A DNA stretch of 64,000 nt. It comes from Psococerastis gibbosa. Its lineage: Eukaryota; Arthropoda; Insecta; Psocodea; Psocidae. The stretch spans positions 7,463,419 through 7,527,418 of the forward strand of contig OZ020486.1 in assembly GCA_963971405.1 (NCBI GenBank), written 5' to 3'. A program made the position numbers and the translations under genes. Each line of letters starts with the position of its first letter. The stretch's first letter is position 1. The notes below the pieces were generated by a model. The model had not been told where the DNA came from, made no database searches, and saw only the letters and a program-made list of their open reading frames with translations. Shown piece after piece: positions 23,006-36,065 of this stretch.

Positions 23006-23415
23006 CATTCCATGTTGTATTATGATGTTTCTTCAATTGCTGGTGCACCTTGTACACTCCTGGCAGACGTAATGTATGTTGCGGACGTAAAACCATGGAT
23101 AATATTCAAATACTGAACATTTTAGCAAAGAAGAAGGAAGTCACTACGTGTAGCTGTGTCTCTCCCGCAACATGCCTAACCTTGGGAGCTTGGATCAAAT
23201 CTTGAAATACTTGTAACAAATCAGAGTTCCAAAAAAGTTTTGCGTTGTAGCACTTTGTATTTGAAAATGGAGATCTTTCGACCTTTCGCATACAAATCCA
23301 AGGTGTTTGCTATTTCGTGATGACGTCACTGCCCTCGTTGCAGTCTTCTGAGTGGCTACGAGTTGTATAAGAAGTCTTCTCATTGGCTGGCCTTAATCAA
23401 GCAGACGGCATCTTC

Positions 23416-23421
23416 AATAAA
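23416..23421 (+). terminator. Possible poly(A) signal AATAAA for SF3B6
   Basis: This is the first AATAAA after the stop codon (about 410 bp downstream). It is directly followed by an A run. Assignment is by position only. Confidence 0.4.
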
Positions 23422-23579
23422 AAAAATTCGATTGGAAGTGCAGTGAAAATGTGATTTCAAAATAAGTGGACTAAAACAATGGTATTTCAGCCAATCCTAT
23501 TCATATTAATAATTTGTAATAGATCTCTTATTAAATTCAATTTTTTAAATAATTTTTTGTATTGGAATATGCAATGGGA

Positions 23580-23705
23580 TAATAAACAGAAAAAGAAAGA
23601 CGCGGAAAATGGATTCGAACCCTAGTCTCTCTATCGCCGGTGTACACCGAATCCGTCACGGTCCATGCGTCCATCTTCTATACTTAGATCTAGTGACTTA
23701 TGTTT
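23580..23705 (-). repeat. SINE-2 copy
   Basis: The reverse complement carries GGTTCGAATCCATTTTCCGC (B-box-like) preceded by a tRNA-like stretch, as at 2523-2720. 'TAGATCTAGTGACTTATG' compares with 'TAGATGCTCTAGTGACAACG' there. Confidence 0.5.
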
Positions 23706-23709
23706 TGCA

Positions 23710-25930
23710 CATTTATGCTGACTGATATTAATGGCAGGTTAGACTCAAGGAAACGGCACGAAGCACTCAACAACTATCACTAAAACCAACAAAAAGTAAT
23801 TTCGACTGAACCCCCTGAGTACGCCCTTGGAGCTTAGAACCAAATACAAAATGGAAGTTAAGACCCGATTCACCACCTTTCACGGCATAATGATAACAAA
23901 TCGGTTAGCTGGACTCACATAATTCTAATTTTAGCCTTACACCCGCTGAATGTGTCAATGGTAAGTATAATGGCCAATAATGGAAATAATATGGTTAATG
24001 GCAAAGATCAAGTAGACCCTAATTTTGATACTTTATTTACGTTTTATTTCTAATCTCTTTCGTCCAGGTTTTCAAATTTTCAGTGCTGTTTTATTTCACT
24101 TTATTGAATAAAAATTTAGGAAAATTTTATTTATAAAAGGAAATTAAGCGTAATCGGTCCGCGCTAAATTATTTCGTTTTTCTAATCTGATAATGAGTTT
24201 TTTTCGTTTCTGCGGATGTGTATAATCTGCAAATAGATACCTAATGCGTCCACTGTTCGGGCGCAGCAGCGCGGGATATCATTGGCAGTGTGTGGGTCTT
24301 ACCAAACTACTCTACCATTGCGAAGCAGGACTTGCTGTGAGCCTGTATCTATTGGTCGAAGCTTTGACTGGGCGTGTTGTGCTGACAATTGCTCTCAATT
24401 GCGTAGTAATGATTCACTCTTGACAGAGTGGTAAAGGTAATACACGTGTGTGCCAGTGTACCTATAGCCTGCTTTCACAATTATTGTGAGTTGATATTAC
24501 TAATCAGAGCGCTAATTACAAGTCTTCTAAACTATTGATGGGTAGGCTCCCTGAAGTGATTGACCTTTGTTAAAAAAATAAAAATAAACTTATAACAAAC
24601 AGTACGTGCCTAAAATAGTTAAAAAGTAGCGACAGAATGAATGATATAATAATGCACAAACGCGATTTTCTGCAACAACTGCGTCAAAACGATGGTCTAA
24701 TAAAATAGATGCAGTACTACAAAAGTAAGTCCATAATTTACGTTTAAAATTAAGCGCCAAAGAAGAAAATTGTCGCAATATAGAATATAATGAGGGAACA
24801 TTGTCGTCAAATTGTATAGAAAGCGAAACCACCATCTTGTTTTCGATACAGAAAGTGAAAAGAAGTGAATTTCTCAATAGCTTTAAGTTGAGTTTTAAAT
24901 GAAATTATGATTTAATTGTGTCTATTCTTTTATCATACCAATGCAAGACTGTTGTGGTAACGGTTCTACAACTTCTAAATCTATAAGTGATGTTTTAAAA
25001 GTTATATTTCATTCAATTTATGTCGGCGACTTCTACATTGCTCCTATTGTTATTATCATTGCTGTAATTATTTTGACACATTTTAAAAGTTAGTGATAAC
25101 TGTTTACATATAATTGTATGTGTAGTGTACAATTGTGTGCATGTTTAGTAGGGGGCCGGTGTCTAAAAGCCTGCATACTTGCTATGCAACTTCGGCAACA
25201 AGTTCGACCTTGGTGGGTCGGGAACTATTTGCAGTAGCCTTCAAACATAGTTCGGTAAGTCCCGGCCTTTTAGTGCCTATCTGTTTTTGTCTTTTCACTC
25301 AGTGTCATAGTAGCCAATTACTATTAGGGTCTGATTGGAAATTTATAGCGTTTATATTTAATATTCCAGAACTGGCATAATCTGTTAAAGGGAGTAGAGA
25401 CTGCAGATGTGTCGAAGCCAAGAAGAGAGTATTAGTGGGCAACTGCCACCTTGTTTTAGTAGGTAGAAGTCTATATTATGAGAACAATTTTGGTGGAGTA
25501 ACCTACGCCGAGGTCTCATCAATGAATGACTAATTAGTACCTATGCCTCCTACGTAGATTATATAATAGTTTCTGTTTTATGCTGCCCGTGGGAGAGAGA
25601 GAGAGAGAGAGAGATATTAGTTTGGACTAGCTCTAAAATCTCAAAAAAGAATTGAAGTAGACTAGATCTGGAAATCATAATGAAAAAACTACTTGTAGTA
25701 GCCCGTGCCTAACATGACCCAACGGCCATCGGCTGTCTACCACTAGAAATTTAACAAGGAACTTGTAAAAATCCCTTGTTCGCTCTCCTACCAAGGTTCC
25801 ATCGATTGATTATTGGCAATCATTAGCATTACATGCTACTATCAACAACAACAACAACAACAACATTCCGATAATTCCAAAAACATGGACATAATTTGGG
25901 GCAATAGTAATTAGTATGAATTTTTGTTGT
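23710..25930. other. Gene-free stretch, no recognised content
   Basis: No host gene is recognised. Open frames at 24590-24877 (minus) and 25135-25380 (plus) have no recognisable motif and no supporting splice structure. A (GA)n run is at 25591-25613 and a (CAA)n run near 25845-25862. Confidence 0.5.
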
Positions 25931-25934
25931 AATA

Positions 25935-26095
25935 CTAAGCCAACCTTGCGGAGTTAGGCTATAAAACCCTCTCATACTCATTGCCGCTTGCTTTACATGC
26001 CACGAGAAACATGGTCCGAAAATGTAGCAAAGTGTTTAGTAGCTACCTTATGGGCGAAAGTCAAGAGTCCATACCACTGCTCAACATGGTATTGA
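25935..26095 (-). repeat. SINE-1, diverged copy
   Basis: 'GCCAACCTTGCGGAGTTAGG', 'TTGCTTTACATG' and a head remnant 'GAAAGTCAAGAGTCCATACC' are in the family order. It has more substitutions than the 3266 or 42948 copies, and the B box is not preserved. Confidence 0.6.
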
Positions 26096-26252
26096 TTAAA
26101 CAATTGTACTACGAAATATAAAAAGTCAGCCTAAGATGCGAGATATGCGCTGTTCTTTTTACCTAAATTAAGCCTGCTGGATTGCTAATACTGCTGAGTG
26201 CAAAAATGGAATAGACTTACAGCGTTGGGAACAGCTTTTTCGACGCCTGTAT

Positions 26253-26265
26253 GGGGGGGGGGGGG
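26253..26265. repeat. Homopolymer G tract (13)
   Basis: One of at least eight G or C runs of 13 or more bases in the window. No coding context. Confidence 0.9.
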
Positions 26266-26934
26266 AGGTTCGGTAGATAGAGTAATTGGGACATTATATA
26301 ATTATGTGACGAACTTTAAGTGGTGCCTGACTTGTGACACAAAGGTGGTGGGGCGCTCGTCATTAGATGACCATGAGTCAACCTGGTATGTTCTATTCGC
26401 AAACGAACCACTCTCACTTGGTCTTTTCTGCTCATCTGGGGTTCGAGGAGCAGATTCCATCCCCACACTCGTGGTGGTTTAGTTTTTAACTTCTTGCCTC
26501 GCCCAGCATTCCACTCAATACGTCAATATTCTGTTAAAAGGCTGTGTGCTGTATTTTTGAAGTCGGACCGGTTAAAATAAGGGAAGGGGGTGAAGAAAGA
26601 TTAGTCCTTTCTTGTTGATATCCTTCGAGGCTATCATCCCCATCGTCGCGTCGTGTGTCCCGCAAAAGTAGCCTTTTACCATGGTCATAAAAACACAGGG
26701 TGTGCATTCCAATTTCAGATTTTTATTTGTTCTGCCCACTACAGGTACCTGTATATAGTGTCATTAAATCTATCTGTCTGTCTGTCTGGACAGCTGCAGT
26801 TTAAACGAAGACAACTAGTGTTATTATCCCTTACTCTACCAGTCGCACCAGTACCATCCTCACGACCCTAGGCCTACTTATAGTGGCCAACGACCCCATG
26901 GATTTCGAACATTATTTGTATTGTTTTCGTATGA

Positions 26935-27075
26935 ATTTTTGGCCATTGGCAAACTGGTACACGTCCTCGATGTCAACCTACACCGGCTACAAGCGATAAT
27001 GAACAAGCTGCGACAAGCTTACTATTGGCGCAGTGTAACAGGTGGAAGCATGACTTAAACAAGTGCAGATACGAG
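26935..27075 (+). repeat. Dispersed repeat family D
   Basis: 'GGCAAACTGGTACACGTCCT', 'AACCTACACCGGCTACAAGC' and 'AATGAACAAGCTGCGACAAG' recur with changes at 55465-55570 (plus) and inverted at 38325-38415 and 51325-51435. There is no ORF; the class is unknown. Confidence 0.5.
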
Positions 27076-28008
27076 TCAAAGTGGGACTAGTACCAGAGGA
27101 AGTGTTGAATGATCAAAAGAGGAAGGAGTAGAGGTGGCCCACCTATCACACCCGGGCAACTGGACCTGATTGCTGATGATGATGGGAAAGCGAGGCGCAA
27201 AGCAACCGCAGACGAGGAAGGCATTGTATGTGCATTGCATACTCCCAATGCATGTCTCGTTTATCTTTTAATTCTCTTTCGTATCGTACATAATGGAATC
27301 CCAAACCATTTAACTTGTTCATTGACTCCATCGTCGTATAATATTGATGCTGAAATTAACATGATGGGAGGTATAGTGCAGCTATATAGAGTGACTAGCA
27401 TTAAACCGACCACCTAGTCTTTAAAGAGGAGTTGGTCTGCCGCGAAGGAGTATTGAAACCAGTTGAATGTTCAATTAAAGCAATAAATGAATAATTGCAC
27501 GCTGCATACCTCGCCGTCCGCCGTCTTGTCGTTTTTATTAGACTGCATGCGAAGAATATGCCGGGGGGACTCATTTCATTTCAGTTCATTTACTAATATT
27601 TAAGTTCCCATTATGCCGTAAACTAGAGTACATTAACATTTGTCTAGCCTCCGCAGATCGTTAAAAGAGTTCGGAAGTCCTCAACACCGCCCTGAGTAGG
27701 GTCTTTTCTAATTTTCTATCGGGATCTGTCGTCATTTGTTAGTCACCAGGTACTGGCGACGGTGTGATCGAGTCTTCTGCAGGGGGCATCACGTGCAAGC
27801 GATCGGCTTCAACCCCTGACTTTGCTGAAGTATATTTGTCTATCATAAGCATTGGAAAATATGTCTTGTAAGCTCTTCTTGGCGTCTAGACAGCAAACAC
27901 AAGTCTCCTGTTACACCGACCGGACATTTCAACTCAATAACAACGTAACGCTTTACTGGGACGTCAGATATTATACTGGAGGTTAGAAAGACTTTCACGA
28001 GTTACGCG

Positions 28009-28092
28009 ACGAAGCAGTAGACTCCGGGATGATAGGTTGTGGTCGATATACTTTTTCAGATCGACCACAGCCTAAGATCCTGTATTCTCCTG
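28009..28092. mobile_element. Short MITE (family of 16909-17098)
   Basis: 'ACGCGACGAAGCAGTAGACT' with CCGGGATGATAGGTTGTGGT at the left, and the mirrored CCACAGCCTAAGATCCTGTA with TTCTCCTGCTTCATC at the right. It is an internally deleted relative of the 190-bp copy. Confidence 0.5.
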
Positions 28093-28782
28093 CTTCATCA
28101 TTATACTGGTGGCTAAGTTTATTTTCGAAGTTCCTATTTGTGTAGCATAGAAATTGTTAGAAAATGTTTTGTATTGTATGTTTTTGGCTAGTACTTTGGC
28201 TAAATGTTTAAAATTTTATATTCAGAAATGTAAAAATCGTGAAGATATCTAATAAAATGAAAATGGCCGTGTTTACTGAAATTTACGTTTTCTCGATATT
28301 TACGATGGATTTAGGGAACCCCTAAATTGTCGTGCTGTGCTAAATAATTTTCCATTGTTTTCATTTGCGATCGAGAATAGGATCCTCAATTTAACACGGT
28401 TTAGCATGCTTAACAGTGAATCCCCCTATTATGTATTTTGGCCGCAAATCAAACAGCGGCGTTTTTTTCACATTGTAATTTGAGTGGTTGACTAAAACCA
28501 CAACAGACTTTCCAAAGGGGGTGCGACTTGATACGCCCCTGTGAGAGCGTTTGGCGTCTGGAGTGCACCTGGCATCCCTTTAGCTCGCCGCCCTATTCAT
28601 TCATTTCTTCCCCTAAATAATGTAAATATATTCTAGTTCAGCTGCCTGTCGCCTTGTTGACTTTTAACCCTGAACATAGTTTTATTTTTAAATTTTTTAC
28701 CCTCTTCCTCCATAGACCATAATTTGCTGGCCGCAGAGAGCCAAGAAGAACTTAAGCCGCATGCAACGGTAACCAATAAATG

Positions 28783-28815
28783 AAAGTCAGAATCCGTACC
28801 ACTACTCTGCATGTC
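28783..28815 (-). repeat. SINE-1 fragment
   Basis: 'GAAAGTCAGAATCCGTACCA' followed by CTACTCTGCATGT is the reverse complement of the SINE-1 head only. Confidence 0.5.
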
Positions 28816-29324
28816 CGACTACATGTCATGAAATGAAATGAAATGATATAATAGGCCATTATTACCACATACAGTACAATATAGATATAAAGATGCAGTA
28901 TGTGCTCGGCACCGTCAAAACTACAATTAGATCTACCATATACATAACATAAAAACATCAAGTCTAGACTATAACATTTTGGCTATTTAAGAGTCAATAT
29001 TTTTGAAAAACAATGAGAGAAAAGTCCATATCATCCATCACACACCACATTCATGACACTAGGAGATGTAGGATACTCTATGGAAGCTGGCCAGTAACAG
29101 AATTGAGGGCGATCTCAGAAGGGTGGGTCGTCGGAATCGCTTCTTCTTCTTCTTCAGCCAACGCCCGTCCTTGACTGGTAGGCAATTTGACGCCGTCCCG
29201 CCTAGTAGAGCTGAGCCATTCCCATTCGGTTTTTTGCCTCTTTTCTGCATGGACAGAAGTGGAGGGGAGGGACATAGTACTGGGGACTCGTGCATTACAC
29301 CCGGGTGACGGGAGCTATTTTTTT

Positions 29325-29480
29325 TTTTTTTTTAAAGGTTAATCGCCAACAAACAATTTAATGGATGTATCCGATTGACCTCTTTAGTCGACTCTGTAGG
29401 TTACTACCTGTGTTGAGTTACGACACGTCTCCGAACGCATGGCATGTAGAAACTTGCACAAGTACTAGCACGCTACCACC
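29325..29480 (-). repeat. Dispersed repeat (family of 58050-58310)
   Basis: The reverse complement contains 'CCGTGTGAGTTACG'-type and 'CGGATACATCCATTAAATTG' stretches in the same order as 58110-58205. It follows a T run at 29318-29332. Confidence 0.4.
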
Positions 29481-30312
29481 CGGCCATCGAAGTCGATTAT
29501 TGAATATATTGATGATGAAGATGATGATTTCCAATTGTGTTCGAAAACCACTAGGCATTGGCAAATATACTATTTAACAGATTTTCCCGAGCCGCTACTT
29601 TTTATTTTTATTTTAAATTTAATTTAATTTATGTGCACTGAAGCACATTGTGCTCCTACAGCAAAGTATCTACATCGCTTCACTTCCTCGAGGCCTATCT
29701 CCCTCGCGCCGCTACTTACTACTATACTAGGTCTTTCTCGGATGCAAAACTAAAGGGCTATAAATTGAGTACATTGAGTAGGCGGTGTTTTCCCCCGCAG
29801 TAATAACTAAGTGACATAATACCACAGGTTTGGTTTTCAGGCATCCAATTATTCAAACCAGTGAAAATAATTCAGTGATAAATAGCCGTGTATGAGGTTG
29901 AAAACTGGCTAAATTTTTATTATGAAATTGATGTGCAAAAGTCACGCGAATAATGTGGCTATTTATTTGGCGTTGTGTAACATTTATAATACAAACCTTA
30001 TCAACTTTCCAATCCATTCACAACTTGTTTACAACCAACTGGATTTATTTATTATGAAGTTGGCGAATTGATATCCGCTGAATGGGACGGAAGATACGCA
30101 GATATCCTTCCCACGGTATTAGAATTCTGAAACGGTTAGGGTTATGGGTCAAGGCCTCAAACTGGGGTGTGACAACTCATGGAGTGCGACAACCCCATTT
30201 ATTTATTTATTGGTGCGTTTTGAAATGAATGGTACGAGTGCACCCGTACTAACTTTCCTATTTACTAATTTTTGTAATATGGGTGTAGTAGGTACGGTAA
30301 TAGATATTAATA

Positions 30313-31100
30313 CGGTGTGTATTCCACTTGTCATCAAATAATAACAAGATAAAATTAAATGATGAGAAATATCAATCGCCGTTTGTAAATTAAATAAAAA
30401 ATAAAAACCTGTTATTCCAGGGGTTACCAGTAACCAAGGACGGATACAGGGGGGGGGTAGGGGGGGTAGCTGCCCCCCCCCAAAAAAAAAAAAATTTGGT
30501 AAATCTATTGTAAATTAAGTTATTACGCTCTAATTTAGTCGATCCTACATAAGTTTTTCCTATTTTTACCCTCAGCTACTCCCCCCCCAAAAAAATGGGC
30601 TGGATCCGTCCCTGCCAGTAACTGCGTTTTACATCCCCTTAAGGCGTGTATTCCACTTGTCATCTTTTCTTCATCTGTGCACTAAAAGATGATGGGATTT
30701 TTGTTTTAAGTAGACTATTATGCAGATACTTAACTTATCTATTATAAATTAAGTCATAATGTGGTAGCAGACATCAATAATAAGTCTCTACCATATTATA
30801 ACTTAATTTAGAATACATAGATAAGTTAAGTATCTACATAATAGTCTCATTAAAACAAAAATCTCATCATCTTTTAGTGCACAGATGAAGAAAAGATGAC
30901 TAGTGGAATACACGCCTTAAGGGGATGTAAAACGTAGTTACTGGTACCCCCTGGAATAATAGGTTTTTATTTTTTATTTAATTTACGAACGGGGACTGAT
31001 ATTTCTTATCATTTAATTGACAGTCTTATCTTGTTATTATTTTAGTTGTTATTATTGAATCGGCTGGCGTAGTTAGTCTATGTGAGCCGATTCAACAATA
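30313..31100. mobile_element. Nested fold-back (palindromic) element
   Basis: Left-arm sequence from about 30336 is repeated inverted up to about 31043, with the turn near 30780-30790. Examples are 'ATAAAAACCTGTTATTCCAG' versus 31 kb-side CTGGAATAATAGGTTTTTAT, and 'TTAACTTATCTATTATAAAT' versus ATTTAGAATACATAGATAAG. The apex holds the motif TGGTAGCAGACAT. The tip 'GTGTATTCCACTTGTCATC' occurs twice in the left arm (30317 and 30645), suggesting one element inside another. A further hairpin around AATCGGCT..AGCCGATT follows at 31045-31145. There is no ORF. Confidence 0.75.
30435..30614. mobile_element. hAT-like MITE with perfect 8-bp target duplication
   Basis: CCAGTAAC at 30427-30434 and 30615-30622 flanks a 180-bp element with inverted ends CAAGGACGGATACAG / CTGGATCCGTCCCTG. 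Eight-base duplications and ends of this kind are typical of hAT transposons. The opposite arm of the surrounding palindrome (near 30935-30950) has the uninterrupted sequence, i.e. the empty site. The interior is G-, C- and A-rich low complexity. Confidence 0.85.
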
Positions 31101-31278
31101 ATAATAAAAATAATATGACATTAAATGATAAGTATCTGTCGTCGGATCGGGCCTAAGTATGTTAAAAGAACCGGTCCGAGTTTACTCGAACATGCTTTCC
31201 AATTTATCAAGTAGTAGCTAGAGAAAATGAGTAATTTCATGGTAAATAATTTTCCTCTAGTTAAATTTCGGGCATCTC

Positions 31279-31296
31279 GGGGGGGGGGGGGGGGGG
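31279..31296. repeat. Homopolymer G tract (18)
   Basis: The longest pure G run seen in the window. Confidence 0.9.
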
Positions 31297-31789
31297 TCCA
31301 CCTGACGTCACTGGAGGTGAGGTAAATTCTAAATAGGTCAGACCAACAAATTACCACCCAGCAATAATGGCAGGGCACTCAATGCATTTGACCGTGAATT
31401 TTCTATCATTTTTTCAAAAACATTTTTTTTTGCACAAAACCAAATAGTTTTTTGGGAAAGCAATCTGTCCGGTTTCGTTACTCAATTTAACACCTAAAAC
31501 ATGCCTGAAGGTAGAAATCATCGATGGAAAGGTTTCACAGAAAAATTATTTTTTAGTCATTTTTCATTAAAATTTAGTTATTTTTATTTTTTTACCCCCA
31601 GAAGCAAACTATCAAGGGGCAAGCGACCCCCCGCATTTTGTCAACATTAATAACGACTACAATATATGTGAATTTAAAAGAAATCGTTGGAGCCGTTTTT
31701 GAGAAATAATGTTTTTAGACGTTTTTTTGGAGTTTTTTTGAAAATAAAACCCCCCAAATTGAGATAGCCCTAAATAAAAAAAATAGTCT

Positions 31790-32010
31790 CGAGGTATAAT
31801 TTTTGTGAACCTACATGCCGAATTTCATCAAAATTGACCGAGTAGTTTGCCCGGAAATCGACGCACAGACAAACAGACAGAGCGACAGACAGACATTTCG
31901 TAAAAACCACTTTTTTGGGTTCCTGGGACCTCAAAACGTGTAAATCCGTTGAACTCTCGGAATCGAAAATTTGGACCATCACAAAGCTTTCCTTATACTA
32001 CGTATAAATT
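31790..32010 (+). repeat. Dispersed repeat with 'CCGAATTTCATCAAAAT' blocks
   Basis: Second of three copies (others 7003-7200 minus and 47935-48145 plus). It includes a (ACAG)n-like stretch 31868-31892 and the shared end 'GACCATCACAAAGCTTTCCT'. Confidence 0.55.
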
Positions 32011-32519
32011 GGAAAGCAAAAATTTGTTGTTGGAAGTTGTAGACTACTTCATACACAATGCCATAAGATTTTTATAATTTTTGGTGTTGCAGTTATTTAA
32101 TGAACTAAACGGAGGACTAAAATTTCACGCATTGTAATACTCATGGAGAAATGGCAGCACGAAAGCGAAATTTTGAAAGCAGGTGTTGGAAAACAAACAT
32201 TTTAATGCACACATACTGTATGTACCCGGCACTTACACTATTTGGCCACAGTTTTTGATGACGTAAAAAATGCAAGGTTATGGTCTGGTCCACACCTTCA
32301 AAAACTGTGGCCAGACGCTGTTACAAATCACGATACAAGTAGTCTTTCACTGTGATGCTATATTAAAATAAATGAAGAGGAACATTTTTCTTGGGGGATT
32401 CGGTCACGGAAGTTAGGGACATTATGGCTTTTGAACTAGGGGTATTATCGGCCCTGCAATGCCTTACAAGGGAGCTGGACGATGTAGTCACGATTTACGA
32501 GTAACTAAGTTTGTGCTGT

Positions 32520-32615
32520 GACGTGGAACCTACTTGGAACTAAAGAGAACGGCCCAAGACAGGGAGGAGTGGAGAAGGAGGTGGAAAGACTTGCTGCAAA
32601 CCAATCGTTAGATTG
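32520..32615 (+). pseudogene. LINE ORF2 extreme C-terminal fragment
   Basis: The plus frame reads 'GTYLELKRTAQDREEWRRRW' then KDLLQTNR and a stop. The A.DREEWR block directly before a stop is the end of a LINE polyprotein; upstream frames are broken. Confidence 0.55.
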
Positions 32616-33437
32616 AAACCAAAAACGATGAAGAAGTTTGTGCTGTACCTCGGCCTTCTATTGGCTTAGCCAAGTGGCCGTATAAGAAAAATCTCATTTC
32701 ATCTCATTTATGGTTATTTAATAAAAAAAAAATTTAGCTGCCATACGTCTGTAAAAAGGCAATTTTAAAATAATGACCGCTATATCTAGTCTATGGTAAC
32801 ATGCTTGATCCAGAATGTGCTTAGAAGAGGGTATAGACAGTGGAGAGGTTCTGATTTGACTCAGACTCTCGACCCATTAACGGTCTGTTATCGGGGTCGT
32901 CACCTGGAATTGACCATTAACATTTTAAAAGCTCACGGCCGTCTACATCACCAAACAACACTAACTATTAGCCCTGATCGTCATAATGTACAATATGTTG
33001 TGTTATTACTATAGTATTAGACTTTTATATAAGGTACGCCCATCTACATATCAGTGCCGTATTGTGTATAATATTTTTTAGGGGGAGGGGTAAGACCAGA
33101 TCTCCTCTAACTGGCAACTTCTTGCCGCGGGCAGAGGCCCGAGACGAAATTGAATTCTTCCAACTTAAGCGCTCACTGTTGATCTGAACATCTATATTAA
33201 TTAGGTCTGGCAAATTATGCATTACAACCAGGGCTTGAGAGGGGAGTCTCTGAAGCCACCTGAAATTTCTCCGGAATAGCAGCCCAGATGACAACAAATG
33301 TTTGCCCTCAATGTGTTCCAAAACTACTGACAAAAATATGATGAACTTGGGTAGGGTGTTCTGGGGATGCTCCCGAAGATTCCTTTTGATGTTTTCCCAG
33401 GAAATATGGATAGTAGGGCCATAAATGACATTACATC

Positions 33438-33571
33438 TAAGGCGGGTTTTCCATTGACCTCGTATTTGAACGTGAGCGTGATATTGACGTGGTAGCAGAC
33501 ATTAAAGACAGTCTAAAAATGTCTGCTACCAGGTCACGTTCAAATACGAGGTCAATGGAAACCCCGCCTTA
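33438..33571. mobile_element. Palindromic MITE, complete, 134 bp
   Basis: Left arm 'AAGGCGGGTTTTCCATTGAC' then CTCGTATTTGAACGTGA; right arm is its inverted copy TCACGTTCAAATACGAGGTC then AATGGAAACCCCGCCTT. The apex is 'GACGTGGTAGCAGACATT' .. AATGTCTGCTACC. The left arm has about 12 extra bases just before the apex. TA flanks both ends. It shares tips and apex with 60963-61093 and 36066-36960, while the arms between differ. Confidence 0.8.
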
Positions 33572-33599
33572 TATCATATCATAATATACTGTATATTAA

Positions 33600-36060
33600 A
33601 TAATTATTGAACGTTTCAGATCATACATTTAAAAGAGAAATTTAATCACAAAGAAATTAATTTTTATTTAAATTTTCCTCAATTATAAACCCCGCTTCGG
33701 TGGTTTCTTCGTCCCTTGTAAATATTATCATATGCATAACACATTTCACGCTGGTCCATGGAAGTGGGCGATACAAAAAAAGGCTCAAAGTCCTCTTTAA
33801 TACTGGCGGTATATGAAGTGAGCAAACTCGAAATTTTTTGTTTTTTGACAACTTCTATGTTTTTTCATGTTATGCTTGTATGGGAGCTAAGTCTTAGAAT
33901 AAAAATGGCATATGCACATTATTATTTTCATTTTATGAGTGAAAGGTTTGCTGCTTGCAGTTGAAGTGAGAAATTAGGGGAAATTGACTATTCGTGCCAA
34001 TAAATGGGGAGTCTTATTATTTAGCGATGTTGTTTGAGCGGTAAAAGGTTATTGTACCGTAGTGTCCTTCTAGTATGTGATAAGAATGAAGCTCCGCACT
34101 GACAGGTCAATTGCACAATACGCGAGGTACATTACTGTATATAGCGGCTAGTAATAAGGGTCTTTTCACACGTGGTCTTCTCTTAGCTCTAGGACGGTCT
34201 TAAAATGACCCTTCATTTGGTGTGCAACCTATTGTCGATATAATGTGACCCCCTAAAACTAGTGATGGACCCAAGCAATAGTTCGGTTTGACCGAGAAAC
34301 ACAACAAACTACAAGCCAAGCAAAACAATATTTTTTTGAGGTTTTCGCAGAATTCATATTTTTTTGAAAGCTACTAAAAGCCTCTTCACACTGCAAATCT
34401 AAATGTATGTAAATAAATAGCTCATTTCTAATGAAATTTATAAAAATAAAAATAAAATATTTTGCTTCTTACATGTTTCAGAAAAAGAGTATTTTTGCGT
34501 ACTCTAAACGACCTTCAGTTTGTAGAGTACACATGCATGAAAAAGAGTACAATACTCTGAAATACAGTAAGTTGGCAACCCTACTTGTATCTGATGTAAT
34601 ATGCTACCCTGGTAATCAAACCATCCTGCTTGCAGGAGCCCGCCGTAACAAGTTTCACTTCAAAAACGGATGTTAGAGGTGACCGGTTATAATAACTCTT
34701 TAAATGAAGAACTAATATGCCCACGCCTGCGCAATTCATTATACCGTAGCAGTGCCTTATTCCTTATGGGATGAAAACAGCGTTGTCACGAATCACGAAT
34801 CTTCTACAATGAAAACGTTTTAGCAATGAAAGTCCCGAGATTTTTGCAATCACACTAAAAAATATATTCGCCAGCGTCTGGTGCCTTTATCGTATCGTCT
34901 GGTGAAAGCGAAATGACAGATTTAACCATTATTAGTGCATGCCTAATAGGTGAAAATTGCCAAAGTATTGACAACAACCCAATGATAATAAAATAGAATA
35001 GATCGTGACTAGCCATAAGCCTAGTATTGCCGATAACGGGCACACGAAGTGGGACATGTCAAACAAAGGAAATTGTTGGGGGGGGGGGGGGGTTGGAAAC
35101 ATAAAAGAAGCAAATATCGGAAAATGAAAAATTCCTCAGGAGGGCTGACAATAGAATTGCAGGGGCTGAAGCTCTGCGCACAGCTTACGCTGGATGACAA
35201 CGGCGGAATCATTGGTTGATTGAGCCGTGAAGGGCCATGTTGCTATGTTGCTAGCCTGCTTTAACCTAGAAGCTTTCATGGGACGTATAGAACAAAATGT
35301 AAACTACCTTTTTAAAATGCTGCCATGTTGTTTTCTGGTTGAAGTGAGGCTCCATTATTATCTCTAAAAAATTGGCACTTGACATCAGCAGGCATAATGG
35401 CACAAACGGATAAGAATAACTTATCCGAAAATAATTGTCAATTATCCTGAATAAATCCCAATAAGTGTAAATTTACTTACAAAAATTAAAGCGAATTATA
35501 GATATTAAAATCGCAAATTGCTCGTCAATAGAGATTATTACCTGCTCACTGTTATATGTTATGCGTAGGCGGAACATTTTTTTTAAGGCTATTGGGCTGC
35601 ATGACAAATCAGTGGACTGTCCTCTGCTTTTGGAGTAAGTTTCTTTTAACACCGTATTTAAATGGTTTAAATAATTTTCGCGGGTAAGTTATTCCTCTTC
35701 CGTTGGTGCTATGCCTGGAGCTTAAATTACCCGGGGGAACAAAGTTACTTGCGTCTGTGGTGTATTGCCACCACACGTGTCGCCTCGGTAACACTAAATT
35801 AGCAGTAGCGATTCGCCACCAAAGCGCTGACCGACATAATATGCCGCGAATCTCTCTCGCCCATCTCAGAGAGTCAACGGTGACTATTATTTTGAAACGC
35901 TGGATGTCTAAACAATACCAAATTTACGGAGAACAACGGTTTCGTGGAGACATCTCGCTTATAATGGTTACCAAATGGCTAAGGGTGGGCGTTGGCTAGT
36001 AAGTAGGTTAGATTTGATAAATTCTTGACAAAACATTGGTATTGTTTCCATATGCCTTTA
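33600..36060. other. Gene-free stretch, no recognised content
   Basis: AT-rich DNA with scattered short open frames, none recognisable. A G run is at 35078-35092. I see no splice-supported exon. Confidence 0.45.
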
Positions 36061-36065
36061 TAAGG

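Noticed and set aside
24590..24877. Minus-strand open frame of 95 codons as a host gene
   Set aside because: No recognisable domain, no splice-supported neighbours, AT-rich composition like the flanks.
29059..29308. Overlapping open frames on both strands as a coding exon
   Set aside because: Glu/Arg-rich low complexity on one strand mirrors Ser/Phe runs on the other. It may be a LINE remnant, but no diagnostic block is present.
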